From positions 1,240,001-1,304,000 of the forward strand of contig NZ_CP079801.1 of NCBI RefSeq assembly GCF_021545785.1: 64,000 nucleotides of DNA, in the 5' to 3' direction. Under the pieces are notes generated by a model. The model was not told the DNA's origin and searched no databases. It saw only the letters and a program-made list of their open reading frames with translations. The position numbers and the translations under genes are program-made. Each line of letters starts with the position of its first letter. Position 1 is the stretch's first letter. The stretch is from Halopseudomonas maritima (GTDB taxonomy: Bacteria > Pseudomonadota > Gammaproteobacteria > Pseudomonadales > Pseudomonadaceae). This document shows, in pieces, positions 1 through 8,301 of this stretch.

Positions 1-1
1 G

Positions 2-298
2 CCGAAAACCCGCACCCTGCGCGAGGCCCTTGCGGCGGCGCCGGATGCCGACAGCGAGCAGTTGCTGTCGCTGCTGGCCGATAGCCGCAGCTACGCGGAT
101 GATCAGTTGCCCGCCACCGGCATCAGTCTCGAGTGGGAACGGATGCTGGCTCCTGCCTTTATCACCGGCAACCGAGAGTACGGCACTCGCGCCAGCAGCC
201 TGCTGCGCATCGGCCAGGACGGCAGCATCAGCATGATTGAAAAGCGCTTTGCCCCCTTCGGCCAGCCCGAAGGAGAACGCCTCTGCGAGTGGGCGTGA
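2..298 (+). CDS. NRDE family protein (TANGO2-like), C-terminal part
   Basis: This is the 3' end of a gene that begins before the window; the frame is open from base 2 and stops with TGA at 296-298. The 98 visible residues contain LPATGISLEWERMLAPAFI followed by YGTRASSLL, which are the conserved C-terminal motifs of the NRDE/TANGO2 family (usual length about 250 residues). The biochemical role of the bacterial members is not established; eukaryotic TANGO2 is linked to Golgi organisation and haem handling. The gene is convergent with ptsP, with only 18 bases between the two stops, and a weak GC-rich hairpin lies in that gap. No catalytic function should be assigned from this fragment. Confidence 0.8.
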   Translation, partial: PKTRTLREALAAAPDADSEQLLSLLADSRSYADDQLPATGISLEWERMLAPAFITGNREYGTRASSLLRIGQDGSISMIEKRFAPFGQPEGERLCEWA

Positions 299-316
299 AG
301 GGCTCGGCCAGTCGTG

Positions 317-2587
317 CTAACGCGGCTGGCTGAGTACCTTGCCCAGCCCCATACGGCGCAGGGCAAGGTGCAGGGTGCTGAGCACCAAATGCGGGTTATC
401 CAGCTCGATCACCTCATCGAGCAGCGCCTTGGCATCGGTCAGCTTGATCTGGCGCAGCAGCCACTTGACCTTGGGCAGGTTGGTGGCATTCATCGACAGC
501 GCGTCGCAGCCCATCGCCATCAGCAGTACGGCGGCGGCCGGGTCACCGGCCATTTCGCCGCACACGCTCATCGGCTTGCCAGCCTCGCGGCAAGCCGTTG
601 ACACCTTGATCAGGGCTTGCAGCACCGCCGGGTGCAGCGAGTGATACAGGTCCGCCACCCGCGGGTTATTGCGATCGACGGCAAGCAGATACTGGGTCAG
701 GTCGTTGGTGCCAATCGACAGAAAATCCACCATCTGGATCAGCTCGCGAGCCTGGTACACCGCCGCCGGCACTTCGATCATGACGCCAACCGGCGGCATG
801 GGCACATCCACCCCTTCATCCAGCACTTCGCTGTAGGCACGATGAATCAGGTGCAGCGCCTCTTCCACCTCGAACAGGCTGCTGACCATAGGCAACATGA
901 TGCGCAGGTTATTCAGCCCCTGGCTGGCCTTGAGCATGGCCCGCGTCTGCACCAGAAAGATTTCCGGATGATCCAGCGTCACGCGAATGCCGCGCCAGCC
1001 GAGGAACGGGTTTTCTTCGTCGATGGGGAAATAGGTCAGCGCCTTATCACCGCCGATATCCAGCGAGCGCATGGTGACCGGCAGCGGATGGAAGGCTTCG
1101 AGCTGCTCGCGGTAGGTCGCCTGCTGCTCCTTCTCGCTCGGGAAGCGATCCTGAATCATGAAGGGTACTTCGGTTCGGTACAGCCCAACACCCTCGGCAC
1201 CACGGTCAAGCGAGCGCGCCACGTCGGCCTGCAGACCGGTGTTGACCATCAACGGCATGCGGTGGCCATCCAGGGTGACACAGGGCACATCGCGCAGCTT
1301 CTCCAGCCCCTGCACCAGCTCGCGCTCTTCGCGCACCAGCTCAAGGTAATGGCGCCGCAGTTCCGGTGACGGGTTGGAATAACCCTCTCCCCGGTTACCG
1401 TCGACAATCAGCTCCATGCCATCGAGCCGGGTGTAGGGCAGGTCTAACGCACCCATCACCGTCGGAATGCCCATGGCGCGCGCCAGAATCGCCACGTGCG
1501 AACTGCCGGAGCCGAGCACCGACACCAGGCCGACCAGCTTTTCCTTGGGCACTTGGCCAAGCATCACCGGCGACAGCTCTTCACTCACCAAAATGGTGTG
1601 CTCCGGGAACACCAGTTCCTGACGGCCAACCTCCTGCAGGTAGGCCAGGATACGACGCCCCAGGTCCTTAACGTCAGCTGCTCGCTCACGCAGATAAGGG
1701 TCATCCATCAGCTCAAAGCGGGCGACATGCGCCAACACCACCTCACGCAGCGCGCCCTGGGCCCACTGGCCGCCGCGAATCACCTTGATAACCTCGTTAC
1801 CCAGGGCCGCGTCATCCAGCATCATCAGGTAGACGTCAAACAGCGCCAGCTCTTCCGGCCTGAGCTGCGAAGACAGCTTGCTCGACAGCTGCTGCATATC
1901 TGCCCGCACGGCGTCCAGCGCCCGGCGGAACAGCGCGACCTCCGCGTCGATATCCTGTATCGGCTTGTCAGGCACGGACTTCAGATCCGCCGGCGGCAGA
2001 ATCACCACCGCATGCCCGATCGCCACGCCGGGCGCGCCAGCCACGCCATCAAAGCGGGTATCCTGCACCACCTCACCGCCCCAACCCAGGCCACCAATGG
2101 CACCGGTCGCCTCGGCATGGGCAATCACCCCGGCCAGCTGAGCGCTCATGGTCACCAGAAAGGCTTCTTCACCTTCGTCAAACTGGCGGCGCTCTTTCTG
2201 CTGCACCACCAGCACACCCATTACCCGGCGGTGGTGGATGATGGGGACGCCCAGAAAGGACGCAAAGCGCTCTTCGCCGGTCTCGGCAAAATAACGGAAA
2301 CGGGGGTGGGAGGCGGCGTCTTCAAGGTTGACCGGCTCCTCGCGGGTGCCGACATAGCCAATCAAGCCTTCGCTGGTGCCCAGGGTCACGGCACGTACCG
2401 CGTCCTTGTTCAGACCTTCAGTGGCCATCAGCACATAGCGGCTGATCTCCGGATTGAACAGGTAGACCGAGCACACCTCGGTGCCCATGGCCTCGCGCAC
2501 ACGCTGCACGATAATGTCCAGAGCCGCTGCCAGATCTCTGGCAGAATTGACCTCCTGAACAATACGGCGCAGCGTGTTGAGCATCAT
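317..2587 (-). CDS. ptsP: PEP-protein phosphotransferase PtsP (EI-Ntr)
   Basis: First enzyme of the nitrogen-related phosphotransferase relay: it takes phosphate from phosphoenolpyruvate and passes it to NPr (PtsO) and then EIIA-Ntr in the cytoplasm. The 756-residue product has an N-terminal GAF sensor domain (about 18-160), the PEP-utiliser N-domain, the swivelling domain with phospho-accepting His364 in GSGSSHVAILARAMG, and the C-terminal PEP-binding barrel with SIGTNDLTQYLL and VCGEMAGDP. The length fits the family (about 750-760). The ATG at 2587 overlaps the rppH stop by one base (TGATG); the ATG at 2584 gives the family-typical MLNTL start and is equally possible, and a TTG lies at 2590. 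It is translationally coupled to rppH, the usual pseudomonad order. Confidence 0.96.
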   Translation of the reverse strand: MMLNTLRRIVQEVNSARDLAAALDIIVQRVREAMGTEVCSVYLFNPEISRYVLMATEGLNKDAVRAVTLGTSEGLIGYVGTREEPVNLEDAASHPRFRYFAETGEERFASFLGVPIIHHRRVMGVLVVQQKERRQFDEGEEAFLVTMSAQLAGVIAHAEATGAIGGLGWGGEVVQDTRFDGVAGAPGVAIGHAVVILPPADLKSVPDKPIQDIDAEVALFRRALDAVRADMQQLSSKLSSQLRPEELALFDVYLMMLDDAALGNEVIKVIRGGQWAQGALREVVLAHVARFELMDDPYLRERAADVKDLGRRILAYLQEVGRQELVFPEHTILVSEELSPVMLGQVPKEKLVGLVSVLGSGSSHVAILARAMGIPTVMGALDLPYTRLDGMELIVDGNRGEGYSNPSPELRRHYLELVREERELVQGLEKLRDVPCVTLDGHRMPLMVNTGLQADVARSLDRGAEGVGLYRTEVPFMIQDRFPSEKEQQATYREQLEAFHPLPVTMRSLDIGGDKALTYFPIDEENPFLGWRGIRVTLDHPEIFLVQTRAMLKASQGLNNLRIMLPMVSSLFEVEEALHLIHRAYSEVLDEGVDVPMPPVGVMIEVPAAVYQARELIQMVDFLSIGTNDLTQYLLAVDRNNPRVADLYHSLHPAVLQALIKVSTACREAGKPMSVCGEMAGDPAAAVLLMAMGCDALSMNATNLPKVKWLLRQIKLTDAKALLDEVIELDNPHLVLSTLHLALRRMGLGKVLSQPR

Positions 2588-3075
2588 CAACTACCCGGTA
2601 GACTGGAAAGCAGGCGCGGCGCCAGTTCTTTCATGGCGCGGCGATAGACATCACGTTTGAAAGGGACAACCTGCCCCAGAGGATACCAGTAGCTGACCCA
2701 ACGCCAACCGTCGAATTCGGGTTTTGCGCTACGCGTCATACACACGCGCTCATCCTCGCTTTTCAGCCGCAACAGAAACCACTTCTGTTTCTGCCCGACG
2801 CAGACCGGCTGCGAGTGGCTGCGAATCAGCCGCTGCGGCAAACGGTAGCGTAGCCAGCCACGGGTGCAGGCCAAAATTTCGACATCTTCGGGAAACAAGC
2901 CGACTTCTTCGTGCAACTCGCGGTACAGCGCCTGCTCGGGGCTTTCATTACGCTGAATACCACCCTGCGGGAACTGCCAGGAGTCCTGACCGATGCGTCT
3001 GGCCCAGAGCACCTGCCCCAACTCATTGGTCAGGATGATGCCTACATTGGGTCTGAAACCATCGGGGTCAATCAC
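2587..3075 (-). CDS. rppH: RNA pyrophosphohydrolase RppH (Nudix)
   Basis: Removes pyrophosphate from the 5' end of triphosphorylated mRNA and so triggers decay by RNase E. The 162-residue protein carries a complete Nudix box (GGIQRNE, then seven residues, then RELHEEVGL), a family C-terminal part with EFDGWRWVSYWYPLGQVV, and the conserved ACTRGWLRYRLPQRL stretch. The start is taken as GTG at 3075 because the protein then begins MIDPDGFRPNVGII, as in all RppH proteins. The frame stays open upstream to 3591 but that extension overlaps the divergent HAD gene and has no RppH homology. First gene of a two-gene operon with ptsP. Confidence 0.95.
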   Translation of the reverse strand: MIDPDGFRPNVGIILTNELGQVLWARRIGQDSWQFPQGGIQRNESPEQALYRELHEEVGLFPEDVEILACTRGWLRYRLPQRLIRSHSQPVCVGQKQKWFLLRLKSEDERVCMTRSAKPEFDGWRWVSYWYPLGQVVPFKRDVYRRAMKELAPRLLSSLPGS

Positions 3076-3186
3076 AGCTACTATCCTTCTACAGTATGCT
3101 CCGCATTGTTCCACAAAGGACGCCGGGGCGGCAATTCCGTCAGCGCCGCAGGTGAGCGGGCAAATGCACGCAGACTGCTTTATCCT

Positions 3187-3873
3187 ATGCAGCCTGTTAC
3201 ACAGCCCGGGAGAGCTGCCTTGCCACTTGCCATCTTTGACCTCGACAACACCCTGCTTGGCGGGGATAGCGACCACGCCTGGGGCGAATTTATCGTTGCC
3301 CACCGGATTGTCGACCCCGAGCAATATCAGGCACGCAATGACCAGTTTTTCAATGACTACCTGGCCGGCAAGCTGGATATTCAGGTCTACCTGAACTTCT
3401 GTCTGGCATTGCTGGGCGAGCACCCGCAAAGCCAGCTGGACACCTGGCATGAGCAATTCATGCAGGAGAAAATCCTGCCGATTGTGCTGCCCAAGGCCCA
3501 GGCGCTGATCGAGCGCCACCGCCAAGCCGGTGACACCCTGATGATCATCACCGCCACCAACCGCTTTATCACCGGCCCGATTGCCCGCCACCTGGGCATC
3601 GACCTGCTGCTGGCCACCGAATGCGAGCGCACCAACGGTCAGTACACCGGTCGCACCACCGACATCCCCTGCTTCCGCGACGGCAAGGTCACCCGGCTGG
3701 AGCGCTGGCTACTGGAAAACAACCGCACGCTGGAAGGCAGTTATTTCTACAGCGACTCGCACAACGACCTGCCACTACTGAGCATGGTCGACCACCCGGT
3801 CGCCGTCGACCCCGACGACACCCTCCGCGCCCACGCACAGGCGCAGGGGTGGCAGATCCTCAGCTTGCGCTGA
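3187..3873 (+). CDS. HAD-IB family phosphatase (SerB/ThrH-like)
   Basis: A haloacid-dehalogenase-type phosphohydrolase of subfamily IB. The DxDxT nucleophile motif is IFDLDNTLLGGD near the N-terminus, motif II is ITATN, and motif III/IV is YSDSHNDLPLL near the C-terminus, with TECER and FRDGKVTRL between them. This is the PSPase-like group that resembles phosphoserine phosphatase, but the substrate of this neighbour of rppH-ptsP is not known. The ATG at 3187 is given here. A TTG at 3220, preceded five bases earlier by GGGAGAG, gives a product starting directly before the nucleophile motif as in homologues and may be the real start. The gene is divergent from rppH. Confidence 0.85.
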   Translation: MQPVTQPGRAALPLAIFDLDNTLLGGDSDHAWGEFIVAHRIVDPEQYQARNDQFFNDYLAGKLDIQVYLNFCLALLGEHPQSQLDTWHEQFMQEKILPIVLPKAQALIERHRQAGDTLMIITATNRFITGPIARHLGIDLLLATECERTNGQYTGRTTDIPCFRDGKVTRLERWLLENNRTLEGSYFYSDSHNDLPLLSMVDHPVAVDPDDTLRAHAQAQGWQILSLR

Positions 3874-3901
3874 TGTGCAGCCGCCGCAAGCAGCTTGCTC
3901 A

Positions 3902-3950
3902 GCTGAAGGCTGAAGGCTGAAGGCTGAAGGCTGAAGGCTGAAGGCTGAAG
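3902..3950 (+). repeat. Seven perfect tandem copies of GCTGAAG
   Basis: The 49 bases consist of exactly seven head-to-tail copies of the heptamer GCTGAAG, located 29 bases after the stop of the HAD gene. The array is intergenic and sits between two convergent genes. Its reverse-strand relatives lie at 4042-4073, so the patch forms an inverted arrangement around about 90 bases of unrelated DNA. It is too short and lacks spacers, so it is not a CRISPR. Confidence 0.95.
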
Positions 3951-4041
3951 GCCAGAGTTTAGCGTGAGGCGGCTGCCCGTCTTTGCGAATACACTCGCGA
4001 ATTAGCCAGTCACCGCGATAAAACAACCTACCCCGAGTTAA

Positions 4042-4073
4042 GGCTTCCAGCCTTCAGCCTCAAGCTTCCAGCC
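4042..4073 (-). repeat. Degenerate inverted copies of the GCTGAAG-type heptamer
   Basis: Read on the minus strand this stretch runs GGCTGGAAGCTTGAGGCTGA then AGGCTGGAAGCC, a degenerate set of the same GCTGAAG/GCTTGAAG units that make up the perfect array at 3902-3950, in the opposite orientation. It ends just before the rlmI stop, which itself lies in a perfect 14-bp palindrome (TTACGCCGGCGTAA, 4083-4096). The pair may fold into a hairpin and act as a two-way transcription barrier. Confidence 0.7.
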
Positions 4074-4082
4074 GCCGGCGCC

Positions 4083-5276
4083 TTACGCCGGCGTAACCCT
4101 ACAAAACAGCGCCTTGATATACCCGGTTTCCGGAATCGCCGGGTGCAGCGGGTGGTCGGCGCCCTGGAAGCCGCGTTCGGTGATGATCAGGTTGCGATCC
4201 AGGTGGCGGCTGGCGCCGAGCAGGGCGTCGCGCAGGCGATCTTCCTCCAGGTGCATCGAGCAGGAAGCCGAGACCAGAATGCCGTCCTTGTTGAGCAGGC
4301 GCATGGCCTGCTCATTGAGTCGGCGGTAGGCGGCCTCGCCGTTGCGGATGTCCTTGCGCTTTTTGATGAACGCCGGCGGGTCGGCAATCACCACATCAAA
4401 GCGCTCGTTGGCGCCCTTGAGTTCGCGCAGGGCTGCCATCACATCCCCCTCGACCACGGCCATTTTCTCGGCCACACCGTTGAGCGCGGCATTGGCCTCC
4501 ACGCAATCCAGCGCCGGTGCCGAGCTGTCGACACACATCACCTCGCTGGCACCAAACACCGCCGCCTGCACGCCCCAGCCACCGATGTAGCTATAGAGGT
4601 CGAGCACCCGCTTGCCGGCAACATAGGGCGCCAGACGGGCGCGGTTAGCGCGGTGATCGTAGAACCAGCCGGTCTTCTGCCCGTCGCGCACCGGCGCCTC
4701 AAAACGCACGCCGTTTTCCTCCAGCGCCACCCGCTCTGGCATCACGCCGTAGGCATCTTCGACGTAGGACTCCAGCCCTTCGAGCTTGCGCGCGCCGCTG
4801 TCGTTCTTGAACAGCACCGCTTGCGGCTTGAACACCTGCACCAGCGCCTCGACGATAGCGTCACGTACCCGCTCCATACCGGGATTGGCAATCTGCACCA
4901 CGAAGTAGTCACCAAAACGGTCCACCACCAGCCCCGGCAACAGGTCGGATTCACCGTACACCAGACGATAGAAGGGCTTGTCGAACAGCCGCTCGCGCAG
5001 GCTCAGCGCCACCTTGAAGCGGTGCACCAGCAAAGACTTGTCGAGCAGGTGGCCAGTATCGCGACCAAACAGGCGCGCACAGATCAGGTTGTTGGGGCTG
5101 ATGCACACCAGCCCGAGGGGCTTGCCGCTGCTGGTTTCGAGCTGCGCCTGTTGGCCGGCCTCAAAGGCGGTCAGCGGCGTCTGCGCGGTATCCACTTCAT
5201 TACTGAAGACCCACAGGTGCCCCGCGCGGATGCGCCGTTCGGCATTGGCTTTGAGACGCAGACTGGGCAGTGACAT
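4083..5276 (-). CDS. rlmI: Class I SAM-dependent 23S rRNA methyltransferase RlmI-like
   Basis: The 397-residue protein matches the RlmI/YccW group, which methylates cytosine 1962 of 23S rRNA (m5C). An N-terminal PUA-type RNA-binding region (about 1-75, with RIRAGHLWVFSNEVD) is followed by the Rossmann methyltransferase domain with the SAM site VLDLYSYIGGWGVQAAVFGA, the acidic CVDSS, and the catalytic-loop motif VIADPPAF. The conserved SCSMHL lies in the C-terminal part. The start at 5276 gives MSLPSLRLKANAERR and is preceded by AGGAG at good spacing; the frame is open further upstream to 5396 without family similarity. It is divergent from the HDOD gene and convergent with the HAD gene. Confidence 0.92.
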   Translation of the reverse strand: MSLPSLRLKANAERRIRAGHLWVFSNEVDTAQTPLTAFEAGQQAQLETSSGKPLGLVCISPNNLICARLFGRDTGHLLDKSLLVHRFKVALSLRERLFDKPFYRLVYGESDLLPGLVVDRFGDYFVVQIANPGMERVRDAIVEALVQVFKPQAVLFKNDSGARKLEGLESYVEDAYGVMPERVALEENGVRFEAPVRDGQKTGWFYDHRANRARLAPYVAGKRVLDLYSYIGGWGVQAAVFGASEVMCVDSSAPALDCVEANAALNGVAEKMAVVEGDVMAALRELKGANERFDVVIADPPAFIKKRKDIRNGEAAYRRLNEQAMRLLNKDGILVSASCSMHLEEDRLRDALLGASRHLDRNLIITERGFQGADHPLHPAIPETGYIKALFCRVTPA

Positions 5277-5449
5277 GAGAAACTCCTGGGGAACAAGCGG
5301 GAAGTAGAAACACAGGGGCCGATTATACAGACTGCCGGCCCTTCGCGCCGCGCCCGCGCCAGACCTTTGCGCCAGAGCCTCGCCGGGGTTTCCCAAGCGC
5401 CCCCCAGTGGCGCTAAACTCAGTGGTTCAGCCACCAGCGGACCGTCTCC

Positions 5450-6334
5450 ATGAATGCCGAGCTTACCGACCAGCAGATCAGCAGCGCACTGCAGGGCATC
5501 AGCGTGCCACCGCAGCCGCAGATCATGGTCGACCTGCAGATGGAGCAACTGATGCCGGACCCGGACCTGAAGGTCATCGCCCGGCTGATCAGCCAGGACC
5601 CAGGCCTCTCCGGCAGCCTGCTCAAGGTAGTCAACTCCGCGTTCTTCGGGCTGACCAACCGCATCAGTTCGATTCAGCAGGCAGTGAACCTGCTGGGCGT
5701 CTCGCGGGTGGTCAATATCGTCAACGCCCAGTCCATTCGCGGCGAGCTGACCGACGAGAATATCGTCAACCTCAACCGCTTCTGGGACAGCGCCCAGGAC
5801 GTTGCCATGACCTGCATGACGCTGGCCAAGCGCATCGGCTGCGTAGAACCTGATGAGGCCTATGCCCTTGGGCTGTTCCACAACTGTGGCATTCCGCTGA
5901 TGCTCAGCCGTTTCCCCTACTACATTGAGGTGATGGAAGAGTCCTACGCACAGAACACGGTTCGTATCGTCGATGTCGAGAATCAGCGCATGAACACCAA
6001 CCACGCAGTGATCGGCTACTACACCGCCAAATCCTGGCGCCTGCCAGCACACCTGTGCGAGGCCATTGCCAGTCACCACAATGCCGCGCAGACCTTTCTC
6101 TCGCCACTGGGTACCGATGCGGAACAAAAGAACCTGCTGGCGATTCTGAAGATGGCAGAACACATCTGTCAGGCCTACCGGGTGCTCGGCAACCACAGTG
6201 TCGACCATGAGTGGAACGCCGTGGGTGCGGCGATTCTGGAGTACGTTGGCCTGTCCGAATACGACTTTGAAAACCTGGAAGCCACTTGCCAGGAAATGAC
6301 CGCGACCGGCGAAGGCCGCTACTATCAGAACTGA
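5450..6334 (+). CDS. HDOD domain protein
   Basis: A 294-residue single-domain protein of the HDOD family, a catalytically inactive relative of HD phosphohydrolases that serves in signalling and regulatory hubs. Family hallmarks seen are VPPQPQIMVDLQ, the LISQDPGLSGSLLKVVNSAFFG segment positions about 45-66, ISSIQQAVNLLG, ALGLFHNCGIPLML, and the IASHHNA segment near residue 205. No receiver, GGDEF or EAL domain is attached. It is followed after 30 bases by gcvR, so the two may be cotranscribed. The specific partner cannot be told from the sequence. Confidence 0.9.
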   Translation: MNAELTDQQISSALQGISVPPQPQIMVDLQMEQLMPDPDLKVIARLISQDPGLSGSLLKVVNSAFFGLTNRISSIQQAVNLLGVSRVVNIVNAQSIRGELTDENIVNLNRFWDSAQDVAMTCMTLAKRIGCVEPDEAYALGLFHNCGIPLMLSRFPYYIEVMEESYAQNTVRIVDVENQRMNTNHAVIGYYTAKSWRLPAHLCEAIASHHNAAQTFLSPLGTDAEQKNLLAILKMAEHICQAYRVLGNHSVDHEWNAVGAAILEYVGLSEYDFENLEATCQEMTATGEGRYYQN

Positions 6335-6364
6335 TTTGCGCGCCCCGCCCAAAGGAGACAGAGC

Positions 6365-6880
6365 ATGACCACCCCGCTCGTGATTACCGTTATTTCTGCC
6401 GACAAACCCGGCCTGGTCGAGAGCCTGGCCCAGACCATCAACCGCCACGGCGGCAACTGGCTGGAGAGCCGCATGGCACGCATGGCGGGCCAGTTTGCCG
6501 GCATTCTGCGGGTTGACGTAGGCAACGAACAGCTGGACGCACTGCGTGTTGATCTGGAAGAGCTGACCCACCTGGGCATCAACGTTCAGGTGGCCATCAG
6601 TGGTCAGGCCGATGAGCCTGTGCAGAGCACACTGATCCTCAACCTCGTCGGCAACGATCGGGCTGGCATCGTGCACGAGGTCTCGCGCGTCCTGGCCAGC
6701 CACGGCGTCAACGTCGAATCGCTGGAAACCGAGTGCGTGCCCGCGCCCATGAGTGCCGACATGCTGTTCAAGGCCGAGGCCCGCCTGGGCGTCTACCCGC
6801 AGACCGACCTGGACGCCCTGCGCGATGCCCTCGAGAATCTGACTGACGACCTGATGGTCGAGCTTCGCGACGCGGACTAG
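6365..6880 (+). CDS. gcvR: Glycine cleavage system transcriptional repressor GcvR (tandem ACT)
   Basis: The 171-residue product has two ACT domains: about 5-80 (VITVISADKPGLVESLAQTI) and about 90-165 (LNLVGNDRAGIVHEVSRVLA). In enterobacteria GcvR binds glycine and blocks the activator GcvA on the gcvTHP promoter. An AGGAGA ribosome-binding site precedes the ATG. The target gcv genes lie 13 kb downstream at 19.8-24.3 kb in this window; no gcvA is visible here. In pseudomonads the regulatory wiring is less certain than in Escherichia coli, so the assignment rests on domain layout and sequence. Confidence 0.88.
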   Translation: MTTPLVITVISADKPGLVESLAQTINRHGGNWLESRMARMAGQFAGILRVDVGNEQLDALRVDLEELTHLGINVQVAISGQADEPVQSTLILNLVGNDRAGIVHEVSRVLASHGVNVESLETECVPAPMSADMLFKAEARLGVYPQTDLDALRDALENLTDDLMVELRDAD

Positions 6881-6894
6881 GGACAGCGGCTGAC

Positions 6895-8274
6895 TTACAA
6901 CAAAAAAGTCAGCCCCACCTGGAACAGGCGTTCCACCGCCTGCATGTCCCGCTTGTCGGGCACTAGCACAATAACGTGATCACCCTCTTCAATCTGTGTG
7001 CTGTCGTGGGCAATGATCACGTCTTCACCCCGTACCACCGCGCCCACCATGGCGCCCGGCGGTAACGGCAGCTCGTCGATACGCTTGCCAACCACCTGCG
7101 AGCTTTGCGGATCGCCGTGCGCCACCGCCTCCATGGCCTCGGCCGTGCCGCGTCGCAGCGAATGCACCGCCACCACATCACCGCGCCGCACATGCGTCAG
7201 CAGCGCGCCAATGGTCGCCTGCTGCGGCGAAATAGCAATATCGATACTGCCACCCTGCACCAGCTCGGCATACGACGGGTTGCTGATCAGGGTAATCACG
7301 GTACGTGCGCCCATGCGCTTGGCCAGCATGGAGGACATGATGTTGGCTTCGTCGTCGTTGGTCAGGGCCAGAAAGACGTCCGCCGACTCAATGCTCTCCT
7401 CCAGCAGCAGCTCACGATCCGAGGCACTGCCGTACAACACCGTGGTCTTGCGTAAGCGCTCGGACAGCAGCTGACAGCGCGCCATATCCTGCTCGATCAC
7501 CTTGACCCGGTAATCCTCTTCCAGCACACGGGCCAGGCGCGCGCCAATATTGCCGCCGCCGGCAATCACAATACGCTTGTAGGGCTTTTCCCGGCGCCGC
7601 AACTCGTTCAACACCAGGCGAATGTCGGGGCGGGCTGCGACAAAGAACACCTCATCGCCGTCCTGAATCACGGTGTCGCCGTCCGGCACCACCGAGTGAT
7701 TCTGCCGAAAGATGGCTGCCACGCGAATTTCCACCGCCGGCAAGCGCTCGCGCAGGGCCGAGATGCGTTGACCGACCAGCGCGCCGCCAGTAGTGGCGCG
7801 CACCGCCACCAGCTGCGCGAGGCCATCGGCAAAGTTAATCACCTGCAGCGCGCCGGGATAGCGGATCAGTTTTTTCAGGTGCTGAGTCACCAGCGCCTCA
7901 GGGTTGATCAGCACATCCACCGGCACCGCCGCCTTGGCAAACAGCGCCTGGTTTTGCTCCATGTAGCCCGGCTCACGCACCCGCGCGACCTTGTTGGGCA
8001 CGTGGAACAGCGACTGGGCCACCTGGCAGGCGATCATGTTGACTTCGTCGCTGTTGGTCACCGCCACCAGCATGTCAGCATCATCGGCGCCAGCCTTGGA
8101 CAAGGTGACCGGATGGGCGCCGTGGGCACACAGAATATTGACGTCGTGCAGCTCGTGCACCATCTGCAGCCGCGCCGGATTGGTATCCACCACGGTGATG
8201 TGGTTCTTCTCGCTGACCAGATTCTCAACCAGACTGCGGCCTACCTGGCCTGCGCCAAGAATGATGATGCGCAT
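6895..8274 (-). CDS. trkA: Trk system potassium transporter peripheral protein TrkA
   Basis: Cytoplasmic NAD-binding regulatory subunit of the Trk K+ uptake system. The 459 residues form two RCK halves: TrkA-N with dinucleotide motif IILGAGQVGRSLVENL at the very N-terminus plus a TrkA-C domain, then a second TrkA-N with VIAGGGNIGARLARVLE near residue 235 and a second TrkA-C. The length is that of classical TrkA. The ATG at 8274 is directly upstream of the first motif. It follows trkH on the same strand by 27 bases, so both subunits are encoded together; it is convergent with gcvR. Confidence 0.97.
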   Translation of the reverse strand: MRIIILGAGQVGRSLVENLVSEKNHITVVDTNPARLQMVHELHDVNILCAHGAHPVTLSKAGADDADMLVAVTNSDEVNMIACQVAQSLFHVPNKVARVREPGYMEQNQALFAKAAVPVDVLINPEALVTQHLKKLIRYPGALQVINFADGLAQLVAVRATTGGALVGQRISALRERLPAVEIRVAAIFRQNHSVVPDGDTVIQDGDEVFFVAARPDIRLVLNELRRREKPYKRIVIAGGGNIGARLARVLEEDYRVKVIEQDMARCQLLSERLRKTTVLYGSASDRELLLEESIESADVFLALTNDDEANIMSSMLAKRMGARTVITLISNPSYAELVQGGSIDIAISPQQATIGALLTHVRRGDVVAVHSLRRGTAEAMEAVAHGDPQSSQVVGKRIDELPLPPGAMVGAVVRGEDVIIAHDSTQIEEGDHVIVLVPDKRDMQAVERLFQVGLTFLL

Positions 8275-8301
8275 CAGACTGTCTCTCCCGATCCCATATA
8301 G

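Noticed and set aside
1496..2647. 383-codon frame antisense to ptsP
   Set aside because: Shadow frame; ptsP is certain.
2587..3591. A 334-residue reading of rppH
   Set aside because: Only the part from GTG 3075 has RppH similarity; the rest runs antisense through the HAD gene.
3902..3950. Possible CRISPR array in the tandem GCTGAAG repeat
   Set aside because: The units are 7 bases with no spacers.
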